Shown here in pieces: positions 1 through 10,994 of a stretch of DNA of 64,000 bases. Position numbers and translations under genes: made by a program. The DNA is from Ceratopteris richardii. Lineage: Eukaryota; Streptophyta; Polypodiopsida; Polypodiales; Pteridaceae. The DNA is taken from contig CM035422.1 in NCBI GenBank assembly GCA_020310875.1, forward strand, positions 54,685,673-54,749,672. Direction: 5' to 3'. Every line of letters starts with the position of its first letter. The stretch's first letter is position 1. Below the pieces are notes generated by a model. It was not told the origin of the DNA and ran no database searches. It saw only the letters and a list, made by a program, of their open reading frames with translations.

Positions 1-1
1 G

Positions 2-154
2 AAGGTGATGGATAAGGAGATTGAAGTAATACATACTTCAACAAAAGATCAGATAGCTGATATGCTAACCAAGAGCTTGGATAGACCAAAGCTACAGAGA
101 TTCAAAGACATGACAAGTATAAAGAAGATAGAGAAAACCTCAATTGATGATTGA
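2..154 (+). pseudogene. Ty1/copia RNase H C-terminus, partial (window edge)
   Basis: The last 50 codons of a copia Pol polyprotein run off the left edge of the window and end in TGA at 152-154. The segment TSTKDQIADMLTKSLDRPKL is the conserved tail of copia RNase H, which removes the RNA strand during reverse transcription in the virus-like particle. A purine tract and an LTR-like sequence follow directly, as expected for the 3' end of an element on the plus strand. No stop or frameshift is seen in the visible part. Whether the full element is intact cannot be judged. Confidence 0.8.
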
Positions 155-780
155 AGGGGAGCTGTTCATGCAAGGCAATTAACAATTGAAGTTTTGATGA
201 AGATTTGAAGTCAAGGACTGAAGAAAAGATCAAGTCATGAAGCCTGAAGAAAGTACATGTTTGGAGAATGAAGATGTGTATACATATGTATATTAATTTA
301 GAGTTAGTTCACTTATACTTTTGTATGGTGATGAACTTGTACATACTTGCCTATATATACAAGTAAAAATGTCGGGGTAAATATGAGAGAGCATGTGAAT
401 AGAGAAATTAGAAGTTGTATGAGTCATTAGACACTTTGGAAGTGAGTAAGATCTCTCTCATCACTCATATGTAAAGTTTTCCAAAAATGAAGAAAAGTGT
501 GCCCGATATTTTTGAGAGTTCTCCTTCTGTGTTAAGTCTTTTGTGAAATGCTTTTGTACAAGTTTAAGTCTGTAGTTGATTGACCTCTATACAAATTTTC
601 AGCTTCTAATTGTGATGAGGCTGAGAGAATTGAGTGTAGGAACATTTACATGTGTAAATGCAAAGAAGAGAAGTTGCAAGAGACACAAAATTTGATGCTA
701 ATGTTTTGGTCAGTTCTCCTTCCACAGTGTAAAGTTTTGAGCAAGCAAGCACACATTCTTTAAGTTGGAAGGTAAGCTAC
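153..780 (+). mobile_element. Polypurine tract and 3' LTR (right end uncertain)
   Basis: The tract GAAGGGGAGC at 153-162 fits a plus-strand primer, and the LTR would start with TG at 163. A TATA-like CTATATATAC lies at 351-360, consistent with an LTR promoter. I could not find a convincing CA end or a second LTR copy, so the right boundary is a guess. From here to 1189 I see no gene. Confidence 0.45.
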
Positions 781-1189
781 CTACGGCCAAAAGCATTTGA
801 TTAAATGGGTTCTAGTTTTAGAGAACCAAGTTTAAGAAGTTACAGGTGTCAAAATCGACTGTAAAGAACTATAGTTTTAGACATAGGTAATTTGTTAAGA
901 TCATTTCTCAAGATATACTGATTTTTTTGGAATGATTTGACTTGGAGGAGGTGCAAAAACTAAAGGCGACACCTTGTGCAAAGTTTTATCAAAAGCTTTA
1001 CACATTTGATAATTCAATGAGTGAGTTATGTGCATCAGACTTTCTGTGTAGTCACCTTCTTCACAGTTTGTTCAAAATTTTGATAAATGATCATTGATCC
1101 TCTAAATTGGTAAAGGTTTTGAGTTACTCTTGATATAGAGGTGCTCTAACTTCAAGAGTAGCTTGTTCTTTTGGACATTAACACTCTCC

Positions 1190-4100
1190 ATCATAAGAAG
1201 TGCCAAGCTATGTGGAAATCACTCCACAAAAGGAAGTAAGCCCAAAGCTTTGTGGAAAGCTTCAAACTTCTCCCTAGGCAGAGCCTTCGTGAAAAGGTCT
1301 GCAATGTTCTCTTGGGTGGGCACATATGCCAAGCTGATCTCCCCAGAAGAGAACTTCTCCCTGACATAGTGATAATACACCTCATTGTGCTTAGTGGGAG
1401 CATGGAACACAGGGTTCCTCGCAACTGCGAATGCGCTCTGACTGTTAGTCAAGATGGTGGTGCCAGAAGTTTGACCAATACCCAAATCAGCCATAAGGCG
1501 TCTGAGCCACACACACTCAACAATCACTGTGAAAGCTGCCCTATAATGAGCCTCACAACTGGAAGTGGCCACAGTTGGCTGCTTCTTGCTCAACCAAGAT
1601 ATACATGAGCTACCAAGCATGAAGCAAACGCCACTAGTGGACACATGAGTGTCATAGCAACTAGCCCAATCAGAGTCAGAAAAAGCATGCAAATCTGGCG
1701 GTAGTGATCCCCCCTTGGGATAAAACAACCCAAGTACCCGAGTACCCGAGTACCACTCAAGTAGCGAAAGATGCGCTTAACCGCCTACCAATGCTTGACT
1801 CCTGGGCAATGCATAAACTTGCTCATCTGTGAGACAGCAAACTAAATATCTGGCAGAGTAATGCATAAGTAAATCAAGCATCCAACAACGTGCTGATAGA
1901 GAACAACATCAAATGCATCTCCAACATCATGAAGACTCAATCGTAAACCTGTCTCTATAGAAGTGGCAATAGGCTTGCAGTATTCAAGGCCAAAACACTA
2001 CAATAATGTGTCAATATATTTCATTTGACACAAAGCCATTCCACCATCAACTTGCATAAACTGAATGCCCAAAAAGTGCCCCAAATCAGACATCTCAAAT
2101 GAGGCATGCAAATCAGTTTTAATATCAACAATATGCTTCTCAATAGGACCAATGAGTAGCATGTCATCAACATAGACAATAATGATCAAAAGCACATCAT
2201 TAGCATGATTAACATATAAGGTGCTTTCAGTTGGACTGTTCTCAAAACCATGTGCAATCAGATAGGCATGTATCTTCCCATACCAAGCACGTGGTGCTTG
2301 CTTTAAACCATATAATGCCTTCTTTAACTTGCACACCTAGTTTTCATCCCCTTTCTGCACAAAGCCATGGGGTTGAAAAACATACACTTCTTCATGCAAT
2401 TCACCATTCAAAAATGTTGTTTTAATGTCCAACTGATGTACATTCCAAGCATGATGAGCTGCAAGTGCATAGATGCTCCGAACAGTAGTCATACGGCATG
2501 TAGGTGGGAAGGTCTCATCAAAATCAATGCCTCTTTCCTGTGCATAACCCTTTGCAACATGTACCATCCGGTTTATGCTTCATCTTGTATACCCACTTAG
2601 TGCCAATGGCCTTCTTGCTTGGAGGCAAGTCACATAAGGACCAAGTACCATTCTTCATTATAACATCATATTCAGATTGCATAGCAGCCATCCAATTTTC
2701 TGAGTTTTGTGCTTCATCAAACGAAACAGGCTCATTCTCATCATAGAGAATAGATCCAGCCATAGCATAGAAATCTGATGCAAAAGAGGCACTATGAGAG
2801 CCTGAACGAGTACAATATGATAGAGGTGCATCTAGGTTGTTGTCATGCAAAGTCTGCACTAGCCATTTTGGCATAGTTTTTGCCTGCTCAATATTAGCTC
2901 TCTCATCAACTAGTGCATCATGTAAATTTGCATAAAAAATGGAATGATTTGCATCATCACATGAAACCTACAAAGGGTGAGAAGTTGCCTCATTGGGCAC
3001 CAACACTAGACTGTCCACCTGTAAAAAGAGGCAGCAAAGTATCATACATGTCTTCGGAGCTAACAAATGTCTCCTTACTACATGAAAGCAATGGTTGAAT
3101 AGCATCTTCCACAAAAGCAACATCACGGCTAACCAAAATGTGTTTAGTCTATGGATGATATAGACGATAGCCTTTACTTTCAGAACTCTACCCAACAAAA
3201 ATACATTTTACTACTTTATCATCCAATTTTCTACGATGTTGTTCAGGCACTAATGCATATGCCAAACAACCAAAAACACGTAGACGAGCAAGAGATGGCT
3301 TGCGATCATACCAAGCCTCATATGGAGTGATAGACTGCAGTGCTTTAGTGGGATACCTGTTCAGTACATATGCTGCACACATGACAGCCTCAAGCCAGAA
3401 ATTATGTGGTAAAGCCTAACTTTTGACCATACACCTCACCATCTCCATGAGTGACCTGCTCTTTCGTTCAGCCAATCCATTCTATTGAGGTGTATACGGG
3501 ACTGTACACTGGTGTTTTATCCCACGTTCAGCCAGAAATGCATTAAAATCAGAAGACATATATTCCCCCCCTCGATCTGAACGGAGGGTGCCCATTTTAC
3601 ATGCTGACAGATTTTCAGCCAAAACCAAAAACTGTTTGAAGCACATGAACACTTCGGACTTTGCCTTCAATGGATATACCCATGCATGCCTAGAAAAATC
3701 ATCAATGAAAGTCACAAAGTAAAGATAATTTCCAAAAGAAGGTGTCTACATAGGACCACAGACATCACTATGTACAAGCTGCAATTTGTGAGTAGCCCGA
3801 ACTGAACCATTTTTTAAAAATGAGGAACGCTGCATTTTTTCCAAAATACAACCTTCACAAACATGTTTTCCATGTGCCTCAAGTTGGGGCAAAGAGGACA
3901 CCATTTTAGATTTCTGTAGACGTAGCAAACTAGCAAAATTCAGATGACCAAAACGTGCATGCCAAAGCTTTGTATCTGAGATAGCCTGAGAATCATGTAC
4001 TGCACATGCCGAATCATTCACAGATCTTTCATAGTCTATGAGCTTATACAGCACACGACATAAAATGCCAGAAGCAATAATCACATCGCCATTTGACAGA

Positions 4101-4292
4101 TCATGAACTGTACACCTATCATCAACAAATTTCACAAGCAAGCCAATCTTGGCTAATGCAGAAACTGATAAGAGGTTCTTCTTGATCCCTGGCACAAATA
4201 AAGCATCTAACAAAGTGAAAGAACTACCATCAACAGTAGTCAAAATGATCTTACCAACTCCCATAACAGGATAAGAGGAGTTATTGGTGCAT
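1190..4292 (-). pseudogene. Copia copy A: 5'-truncated integrase-RT-RNase H remnant
   Basis: This is a minus-strand relative of element B (34504-39658), closely similar along its whole length. It begins in the gag-pre-integrase region (4303-3746, with HARFGHLNFASLL and CEGCILEKMQ), continues through the integrase core (3715-3482, FIDDFSRHAW and SDRGGEYMSS), RT (about 2870-2000, YVDDMLL) and RNase H (1728-1219, ending LLPFVE). Frameshifts and stops break it into at least six pieces. Gag, protease and both LTRs are missing: homology stops at about 4292, next to the palindromic array, and at about 1190 just past the pol stop. The RNase H motif reads CEAHY where older copy F has CEAEY. It cannot encode a working polyprotein. 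Confidence 0.88.
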
Positions 4293-4312
4293 AAAAAAAT
4301 CAAAATCCAAGA

Positions 4313-5560
4313 ATAAGATCACCTTGTATAGAATCAAAATTATGTGCAAGGATCCAAAATCGTGATTTCTAGAAACACGATTTTCATTAGAAAATCACGT
4401 TTTATACGATTGTGAGTAATCACGATTGTTTAAAAATCCAAAATTGTGAAAAACATAATTTTTTGGTCAAAATTGTGAAGAAAACATGATTTTGGTTCAA
4501 AATCATGAAAAACACGATTTTTTGATCAAAATCGTGAAAAAACATGATTTTGGATCAAAATCATGAAAAACACGATTTTGGATCAAAATCGTGAAAAAAC
4601 AAGATTTTGGATCAAAATCGTAAGAAACATGATTTTTTGATCAAAATCGTGAAAAAACACGATGTTGGATCAAAATCGTGAGAAACACGATTTTTTGATC
4701 AAAATCGTGAAAAAAACACGATTTTGGATCAAAATCATGAAAAACACAATTTTTTCGATCAAAATTGTGAAAGAACATGATTTTGGATCAGAATCATGAA
4801 AAACACGATTTTTTTATCAAAATCATGAAAAACACGAATTTTTACTCAAAAATCATGAAAAACACGATTCTATGCATGAAATTGTGAAAAACACGATTGT
4901 GGACTCAAAAATTGTGGGAAACATGATTTTGGTCCCTAATTGAGAAAACCACACTTTATAAACATCAAAATTGTGATGTTGGTGTAAACCAATAAACACG
5001 ATTTTGACTCATAACTCTTTTTGTCCAAAATCGTGAAAAACACGATTCTGGACCAGAATCGTGGAAATCATGATTCTTAGCCAAAATCATGAAAAATAGA
5101 ATCTAGAATCAAATTGTGGGAAACACGAGTTTGACTAATAACAAAACTCAACACCTCATTGACATACTAAACTTGTGATTTTTGAAAATCTAGAAAAACA
5201 AGAACTTGATCAAAAAATTGTGATTTTGACAAAACCCTATTTTTTACTATAAAAAATAAGGCTTATACTTTGAGAAAGTCTAAGGTGTTACAAGTATATA
5301 GTTTGTGAAAAAAACCTTGGTCAACACATAAATCACCAAAATTATGATTTTTAGTAAAACACGATTTTGGTCCAATTTGATAAGGAAACTCATTTTCTAT
5401 ATGATCTTCTTGACCAAATAAGTCAAACTTCATAAGATATATAATATATTGGAAAGAAATTATAGTTTCCATCACAGAAACATTTTAAAAATAACAAAAT
5501 CCTGATTTCAGGTAGAAACATGATTTTGGTCAAATTAGATCAAAACCATCAAATTTTACT
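4313..5560. repeat. Array of ~28-30 bp near-palindromic units
   Basis: Roughly 25 to 30 degenerate copies of a unit built from CACGATTTT, a short GATC-containing centre and AAAATCGTG, separated by GAAAAA. Each unit is almost self-complementary; the stretch CACGATTTTTTGATC followed by AAAATCGTG is a 24-nt imperfect palindrome. The core is most regular at about 4490-4860, with looser copies to 5110 and scattered ones to about 5560. Many units differ by CG to TG or CA, as expected from decay of methylated cytosine. I know no named satellite of this form. One short ORF inside it (5475-5263, minus) is not credible. Confidence 0.8.
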
Positions 5561-5674
5561 ACGGTTTTGTGGTAAATCTACTTAAACAAAAAGAATTTCA
5601 CACATTTTAGATAATAAAAGCTCTAGAATTCACATATACCTTGAAAATTATGGTTTTTGAGAAAACACAATTTT

Positions 5675-6025
5675 CATCATGAAAAAAAATCAATTAGAAA
5701 ACAAGGGCATATACAAGGGAGAGTCCATATAGAGAACTAAGGAGAAGTGGGAGAAGTTGCAAAACATTGAAAGCACTCATAGTAAACAAATTAGGGTTTG
5801 ACCTCGAGGAATTTGGGAAATAGATCGATTGGTGAAATTGTGAAGACTTTCATCAAGAAAAAAAAATCAATTAGAAAACACGTGCATATACAAGGGAGAG
5901 TCCATATAGAGAACTAAGGAGAAGTGGGAGAAGTTGCAAAACATTGAAAGCACTCATAGTAAACAAATTAGGGTTTGACCTCGAGGAATTCGGGAAATAG
6001 ATCAATTGGTGAAATTGTAAAGACT
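5675..6025. repeat. Direct tandem duplication, ~175 bp, two copies
   Basis: The sequence from about 5675 (CATCATGAAAAAAAATC) recurs almost unchanged from about 5851 (CATCAAGAAAAAAAAATC). Both copies carry GGGAGAGTCCATATAGAGAA and a shared AGGGTTTGACCTCGAGGAAT. Only a few substitutions separate them, so the duplication is recent relative to the array on its left. It lies just upstream of the decayed ORF that starts at 6141, in a position like a transcript leader. Confidence 0.85.
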
Positions 6026-6140
6026 TTGAATGATTTTGAGATCAAGCACTAAACTATCACATATTCAAACAAAGTTGCAACCAAAAGGGAACATAGATCA
6101 GAGTTATTATTAGGAGGAAGAGTTAAATCACACAATCAAC

Positions 6141-6764
6141 ATGGAAAACCAAGACATGGAAAATGAGAATCTAGACACAAATGATTACATGAATATCATC
6201 AAATACATGTATACAAATAGGTTTGGAGCCTATGTGTACCAAGATGGCATGCATAAGTCTCTCATTAGGTTGAGAAAATTAGAGATTCCTTTGAACCTGA
6301 TGCTAGTGGCACAATTCAAAGATGGAAGGTATGAGGATAGACAAGGATGTGTCTACATATTTGCACATGATCCATAAAATTCCAATGATCTTGTTCAATG
6401 TACAGATAAGGGACCTTGGGATCAAGACCTATGGCAAACAGATATGCCAAGACCAAGTAGGAACCACACTCCCATTGAGACACAAAAGTAAAGAAGAGCA
6501 TATACCTCTCCTAATCCTTTTGAAAAGGAAGGAGATGAGATGCCTGAATTTCCAATTAGAAGGAGGCCTGTTACACAGAAAATTTACGTTGATTTTAAAT
6601 CTACTAATGTGGTGTTTATGAAAAATGTCGCTCTTGGAAATGTGATTTTGTTCAAATATCCCAAAAGAAATTGTTTGTACGGTTGCATTTATGGATATGT
6701 GTGCAAAGTCAGCATGGATGTATGTGTGAAGTACATGTGTTTTTGGTTAATACCAGCCTATTGA
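6141..6764 (+). pseudogene. Unrecognised decayed ORF, possibly gag-like
   Basis: One reading frame is maintained from ATG 6141 to TAA 6762-6764, about 207 codons, broken only by stops at 6375 and near 6489. The first part (MENQDMENENLDTNDYMNII) is acidic and polar. After the stops the same frame gives a natural-looking stretch near 6510-6600 containing PNPFEKEGDEMPEFPIRRRP. The last ~45 codons are rich in Cys, Tyr and Val and may not be coding. I recognise no domain. A retroelement gag remnant is a possible reading given the surroundings, but nothing diagnostic such as a zinc knuckle is present. Confidence 0.35.
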
Positions 6765-7721
6765 CATCCAAAGTTGGTACCTTCTTGTGTTACTTTGTGT
6801 CTGATATTGTTCTTGACCATGTATGCCCATACACGAACGAATCATCATATCTGACATAACTGCATAAAATTGATGTTGCTTATGAATATCAATCCTGAGT
6901 ACTAAGGTCCATTATCCAAGATGTATGCAGCTTTTCCTGTTCTTGCAGGTGCAATAATGCGGGGGAACATCCAATAGGTGTTCGAATGTTAAATTGGATA
7001 ATGCTATGGTGGTTACTAGCCATGCATGACAAAGACTATTGGATTGTGAAGAGTTCATGGACTAAGGAGTCGGGTCTGGATGGCTAGTTGCACATTGAGA
7101 AAAAAAAAAAACACACACACACACAAGGGAAGTCTTGCTCTGACTCTCCCTTGTTTTCTTGCCTTGGTCGGCCCTTCCCCGCATGCAACGGAGGAAGAAA
7201 ACAGAGGTGGTCGGGGGGTGGTCGCGACTCGCCCGCCCTCTGGAATGTTAGTAGGGCATGGGTGGATGTTAGACGACACGAGGGGAGGAAGTAATCCTTC
7301 TTGATCGGAGAGTGAAGGCAGATATACAGAGGTGTTCTCTCTTTCTGGGGAGAATAGCAAATCAAAAGAGGGGAATTCTCTCCGAGGTTTTGTTGTGTTT
7401 CTTGCATACATTGGGAGGGAGCTCTGAGGGGTTTTTTTATTCGTTGTTGTCTACATGACTGTTGCTTCTTCTTTTGGGGGAGGGGGGGTTTGAGGATACT
7501 ATGCAAGGCAGGTGGAGAGGGAAAGTCCTTATGTTTTTTACTCTACATGTATGCTTATCTTCTTGATTTCGGGGGAGTCTCGGAATGAGTGGTGTCATTG
7601 ATTGTGGTTGACTGGAGGATACCCAGCGGAACAGGAGAAGGGGGAAACTCTGAAGCTCTCTGCCAGGAGGTTTAGGGAGACTCTTGATTTGCTACAAAGG
7701 GGTGTGGCCCATGTTGGGAGC
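6765..7721. other. Non-coding stretch with short simple tracts
   Basis: No credible gene. It contains a poly-A/CA run at about 7099-7125 and C/T- or G-rich patches from 7140 to 7480. Short ORFs here on both strands are composition artefacts. Its right part could include leader sequence of the TTL-like copy, but nothing proves it. Confidence 0.5.
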
Positions 7722-7741
7722 GGGGGGGGGGGGGGGGGGGG
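7722..7741 (+). repeat. Homopolymer of 20 G
   Basis: An uninterrupted run of 20 guanines follows GGGAGC and precedes ACTTCCCGAC. The exact length is likely to be unstable or imprecisely sequenced. Such a run could form a G-quadruplex, but no function can be inferred. Confidence 0.9.
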
Positions 7742-7833
7742 ACTTCCCGACTCTCGTTTCCTCTGACTTTAAGACCAGGACAGGAGCAGAAGCCGTGTGG
7801 GAGATGATGTAGTAACAAAGTGTCCTTGGAGAT

Positions 7834-9851
7834 TTGCCTGATACACGAGGATCTCATGTAGCTATTCTGTGGTGGAACTCATCTCTTATCAAAAGTTTTC
7901 GACACGAATGTCAAGCATTAGATGATCAACAGTTCAAAGAGACTGCAGATTGGGTTCTAGCAATCACCAACCGCATCGTTTCTCAAGAGTTTCATATTGC
8001 AAGAGTTTGTAGCCTTCTTTTTCGACTTCTTGATGGGCGATAATGTTTTTTGGTGGGGGGAGAAAAGGGAGCAGATCACTAGTGGGGAGTCCATTGGCTA
8101 ATGATATACTCAAAGAGGGCAGGTCCTCTTCACCTGGTGATGTTTCGGTGGATAAGGATAGTCCCTACTCTGTGAGTTCCAGGTCAATGGGCAGTGTAAC
8201 AGGTTATGACAATGCTGTTAATTCTCCTGTCTTCCGTACCAGCTCCAATGAAAGTTCTGATCGTCATCAATGGAGCATTAGGAAGTCAGATGAGATGAGT
8301 CATTGGCACAGCAAGGGGTAGCTATGGTAACATGAAAAGTGGTGATGTAAGCTCGTGCAGAGTGAAGCCGAATGGTATTTACAATCAATTATCTGCAAGA
8401 GGGACTGCGTATGCGAATGGAAATAATCATAATAACACTCTGAATTGTGGGAATCTTTTAGTGGGTGGAACAAATGGGGATGTTTTGAGCTACAGTGGAA
8501 TTGTGAAAGGAAACGCAAAGCAAGACAAAACAAGGAAGGGTACTCTACCTATGGATTCAAAGTTGTTAAAGAGTGCCTTAACCACCTCAGACCCTGAAGG
8601 GATAAAAATTGCAACAAACGAATACTTCAGGACAAGGCATCTTTTAGAGGCATTGACTCTCTATGATAAGGTTGTGTCTCTGTCACCTAAAAGTGCTCTC
8701 TACCAGAACAGCAGAGCAGCACCTTAATAACACAGGCCAACATATTGGTTTAGTAGAAAAGCAACGACTTCAAACTGTAGAATGCCACATAGCTAAGTGC
8801 ATCAAGGCAAGGGAGTCAGGAGATTGGCATACCGTCATTAAGGAGAGTGATGCAGCTGTGGTAATAGGTGCAGATTTTGCACCACAGATCTTTGGATTCA
8901 AAGCAGAAGCTTTAAATAATTTGGGAAGGTTCCAAGAAGCAGAGAGTATTTGTAGTGCTGCAAGGAAGTTAGAGAAGTCCTTGGTGAATTCATGCATTTG
9001 TTGTCCAAGTTCTTATCTCCAACTTGTTAGTGCACAAGTGTACTTAGCCCTTGGAAGATTTGATGAGGCTGTTCAAGCAGCTGTTGAAGGTTTAAGGATT
9101 GAACCCAAAAATGTTATTGCATTACTCAAGAAAGCTCAGATTGCAGCTCAAGCTAGAGCTGCCGAAAATGAACATTTTAAAAGGGGGTGTTTTTTTTTAG
9201 GCCTTATCATCATATACCGAGGGGCTAGAGAGTGATCCAACAAATGCTATTTTTTTGTGCAATCATGCTGCCTGCAGGTTGAAGCTTAAACAATGGGAGA
9301 AAGCGGTAGAAGATTGTGATGCTGCATTAAGAGTGCAACCTAATTATACAAAAGCATGCCTAAGAAGGGCAAGCTGTCTAACAAAACTTGAGCATTGGGA
9401 AGATGCCTTACAAGATTATGAGGCCTTGAAAAGGGACCTGCATGGTAATCCTGATGTGGAACGCTCATTATTTGATGTACAGATTGCAATCATAGTATCT
9501 CGAGGTGAAGAGGTCCGTGGAATGAAGTTTGGGGGAGGTGTGGAAGAAGTCACCACTGAGGAGCAGTTTAAAGAAGCAATTGGATAAGTAGGCTTGTCAC
9601 TGGTTCAATTCATCACAAGGTGGAGTGAAAGGTGCCAAAAACTTTCCCCCTTTATGAATGATCTCTGCAGGCGCCATCCATGTGTAAATTTTGTGAAGGT
9701 AGATGTAGAGGATCTACCATATGTAATGTCCATCGAAAGCATTACATTCATCCCCACCTTCAAAATCTACAAAGATGGTCGAAAGCTGAAAGAATTGATT
9801 GGTCCTACGAAGCAAACACTTGAATATGCAGTGAAGCATTATAGCCTCTAG
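7834..9851 (+). pseudogene. TTL-type TPR/thioredoxin-like protein, decayed and intronless
   Basis: TTL proteins are plant co-chaperone-like scaffolds with a serine-rich disordered N-terminus, TPR repeats that bind HSP90-type partners, and a C-terminal thioredoxin-like domain. Here the Ser-rich part (8043-8320) contains SRSMGSVTG, and 8328-8727 runs into the first TPR (EALTLYDKVVSLSP). The frame shifts near 8715, where about 40 residues seem deleted. TPRs continue at 8720-9190 and 9255-9550, including NHAACRLKLKQWEKAVEDCD and QPNYTKACLRRAS. The thioredoxin-like part (9594-9851) has VNFVKVDVEDLP and FIPTFKIYKDG and lacks a CxxC redox pair, as in known TTLs. Other lesions are a frameshift at 8320-8330, a frameshift in the T-run near 9190-9198, and an in-frame TAA at 9585-9587. 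No intron interrupts 2 kb, suggesting retroposition; no poly-A tail or duplication was found. The segment 7834-8043 has no ATG and its link to TTL is unproven. Confidence 0.85.
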
Positions 9852-10113
9852 TTGCAGGGAGAAAGCTACAAGAATTATCTGACATCTGAAATTGATACCC
9901 CTTTTTGAATTTTGAATATTTGATGTACAAACTCCCAAAGGGCTCTCTGGCTTGTGGCTACTGCATGTTGTGAGGTATGGAGTCTGGACCATCCATTTGT
10001 TCGTCTAGATGTACGTTTTCTCCATACTTTGGATTTGGCATCTACTTCGGGGGGGTGCAGTGGCTGTCATGGGTAGTGCACTTCATTCAGCTTGCGAAGA
10101 ATGGAACGTAGCT
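9852..10113. other. Spacer between the two host-gene copies
   Basis: It holds what may be 3' untranslated sequence of the TTL-like copy and a run of eight G near 10050. The frame of the next copy is open upstream through 10009, but the residues before 10114 do not look like an AAA domain. Confidence 0.4.
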
Positions 10114-10641
10114 ATGGTTGTTGCAGAAAGGGTGATTAATCAGTTATTAAGTAAAATAGATGGAGCAGATAAGCAGAAGGGTGTGTTTCTGATAGGTGCA
10201 ACAAACAGGCCAGACATGGTAGATCCTGCAATGCTTAGGCCTGGACGTCTAGGGAAGTTACTCTACATATCCCTGCCAGATAGTGAAGGGCACCACTCAA
10301 TCCTTAAGGCATTCACAAAGCGAAAACCAATCTCAACAGATGCTGATTTAGCTTCCATTGCAGCTAACAAGCTTTGTGAAGGGTTCAATGGTGCAAATCT
10401 TGCTGCTTTGGTAATTGAAGCATCTATGGCAGCCTTGCAAGAAAAATGTGCAGTTTCTGCTTCAGAAGCTGAACCAGAGAAGAGTGGGCCATTGCTTATT
10501 CATAGTCACCACTTTCATTTTGCACTGCATCAAGTCTCTCCTTCTGTATCTAGACATGATATGCTGTATTATGATGGAATCCCCAAGAAATTTAATCGGT
10601 CAACAAGAATGCAAGGAATAGCCAGTGAAGCATTCACATGA
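10114..10641 (+). pseudogene. CDC48C/NVL-like AAA ATPase, C-terminal fragment
   Basis: The frame to TGA at 10639-10641 encodes the end of the second AAA module of a nuclear VCP-like ATPase (plant CDC48C), a hexameric unfoldase of the ribosome-biogenesis branch of the family. Recognisable are VINQLLSKIDGADKQKGV, the second region of homology GATNRPDMVDPAMLRPGRLG with its arginine finger, LLYISLPDSEGHHSILKAF, the C-terminal helical subdomain (LCEGFNGANLAALVIEASMA) and HHFHFALHQVSPSVS. Walker A and Walker B are absent upstream, so it cannot bind and hydrolyse ATP. The fragment itself has no stop or visible intron. It lies about 260 bp downstream of the TTL-like copy on the same strand. A truncated retrocopy is the simplest reading; a single exon of a broken gene is the alternative. 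Confidence 0.8.
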
Positions 10642-10987
10642 GCCCATTTATAATGCCTGGGATATGGTTTTTTTTTTATAGTAAAATTTTCATACCTCTC
10701 CGACTCCTGAATTGCAGGAACTTGTCCCGTCTTCTCTCTCTAACTTTGTCAAAATAATTGTACATGCCCCACTCCCCTCTGCCCTGACTTGTCAGATCCT
10801 GTACCTGCCAGTGAGCTCCACTCCTCTGCCATGGTCAGATCCTGTAACTGCCGTCCTCTATCCATTATCTCCCACTCTCCTCCACTCCTCTGCCCACTTT
10901 CCCTCTACCCTGACACCCACTCCTGCAATCCCCAAAACCCCCACATGTGGTCAACAGGGTATCTGACCCCTCTGCCCCTCCCCATTC

Positions 10988-10994
10988 TATAAAA
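10988..10994 (+). promoter_or_regulatory. TATA-box candidate
   Basis: TATAAAA follows a long C/T-rich stretch and precedes purine-rich sequence with no ORF. This layout would fit an LTR promoter of the downstream plus-strand gypsy element. It is a motif match only. Confidence 0.3.

Noticed and set aside
5263..5475. 70-codon minus-strand ORF at the edge of the palindromic array
   Set aside because: It lies in AT-rich repeat-derived sequence with no start context or domain.
4313..5560. Regularly spaced repeats resembling a CRISPR array
   Set aside because: The repeats are nearly contiguous, self-complementary and degenerate with no unique spacers, there are no cas genes, and the window is plant nuclear DNA.
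7055..7506. Overlapping ORFs on both strands around the C/T-rich patch
   Set aside because: Low-complexity composition keeps several frames open at once, and none shows protein-like features.
7834..10641. A single functional host gene with introns
   Set aside because: Frameshifts, an in-frame stop and a ~40-residue deletion lie inside conserved domains, no splice-site pairs explain them, and the AAA part lacks both Walker motifs.
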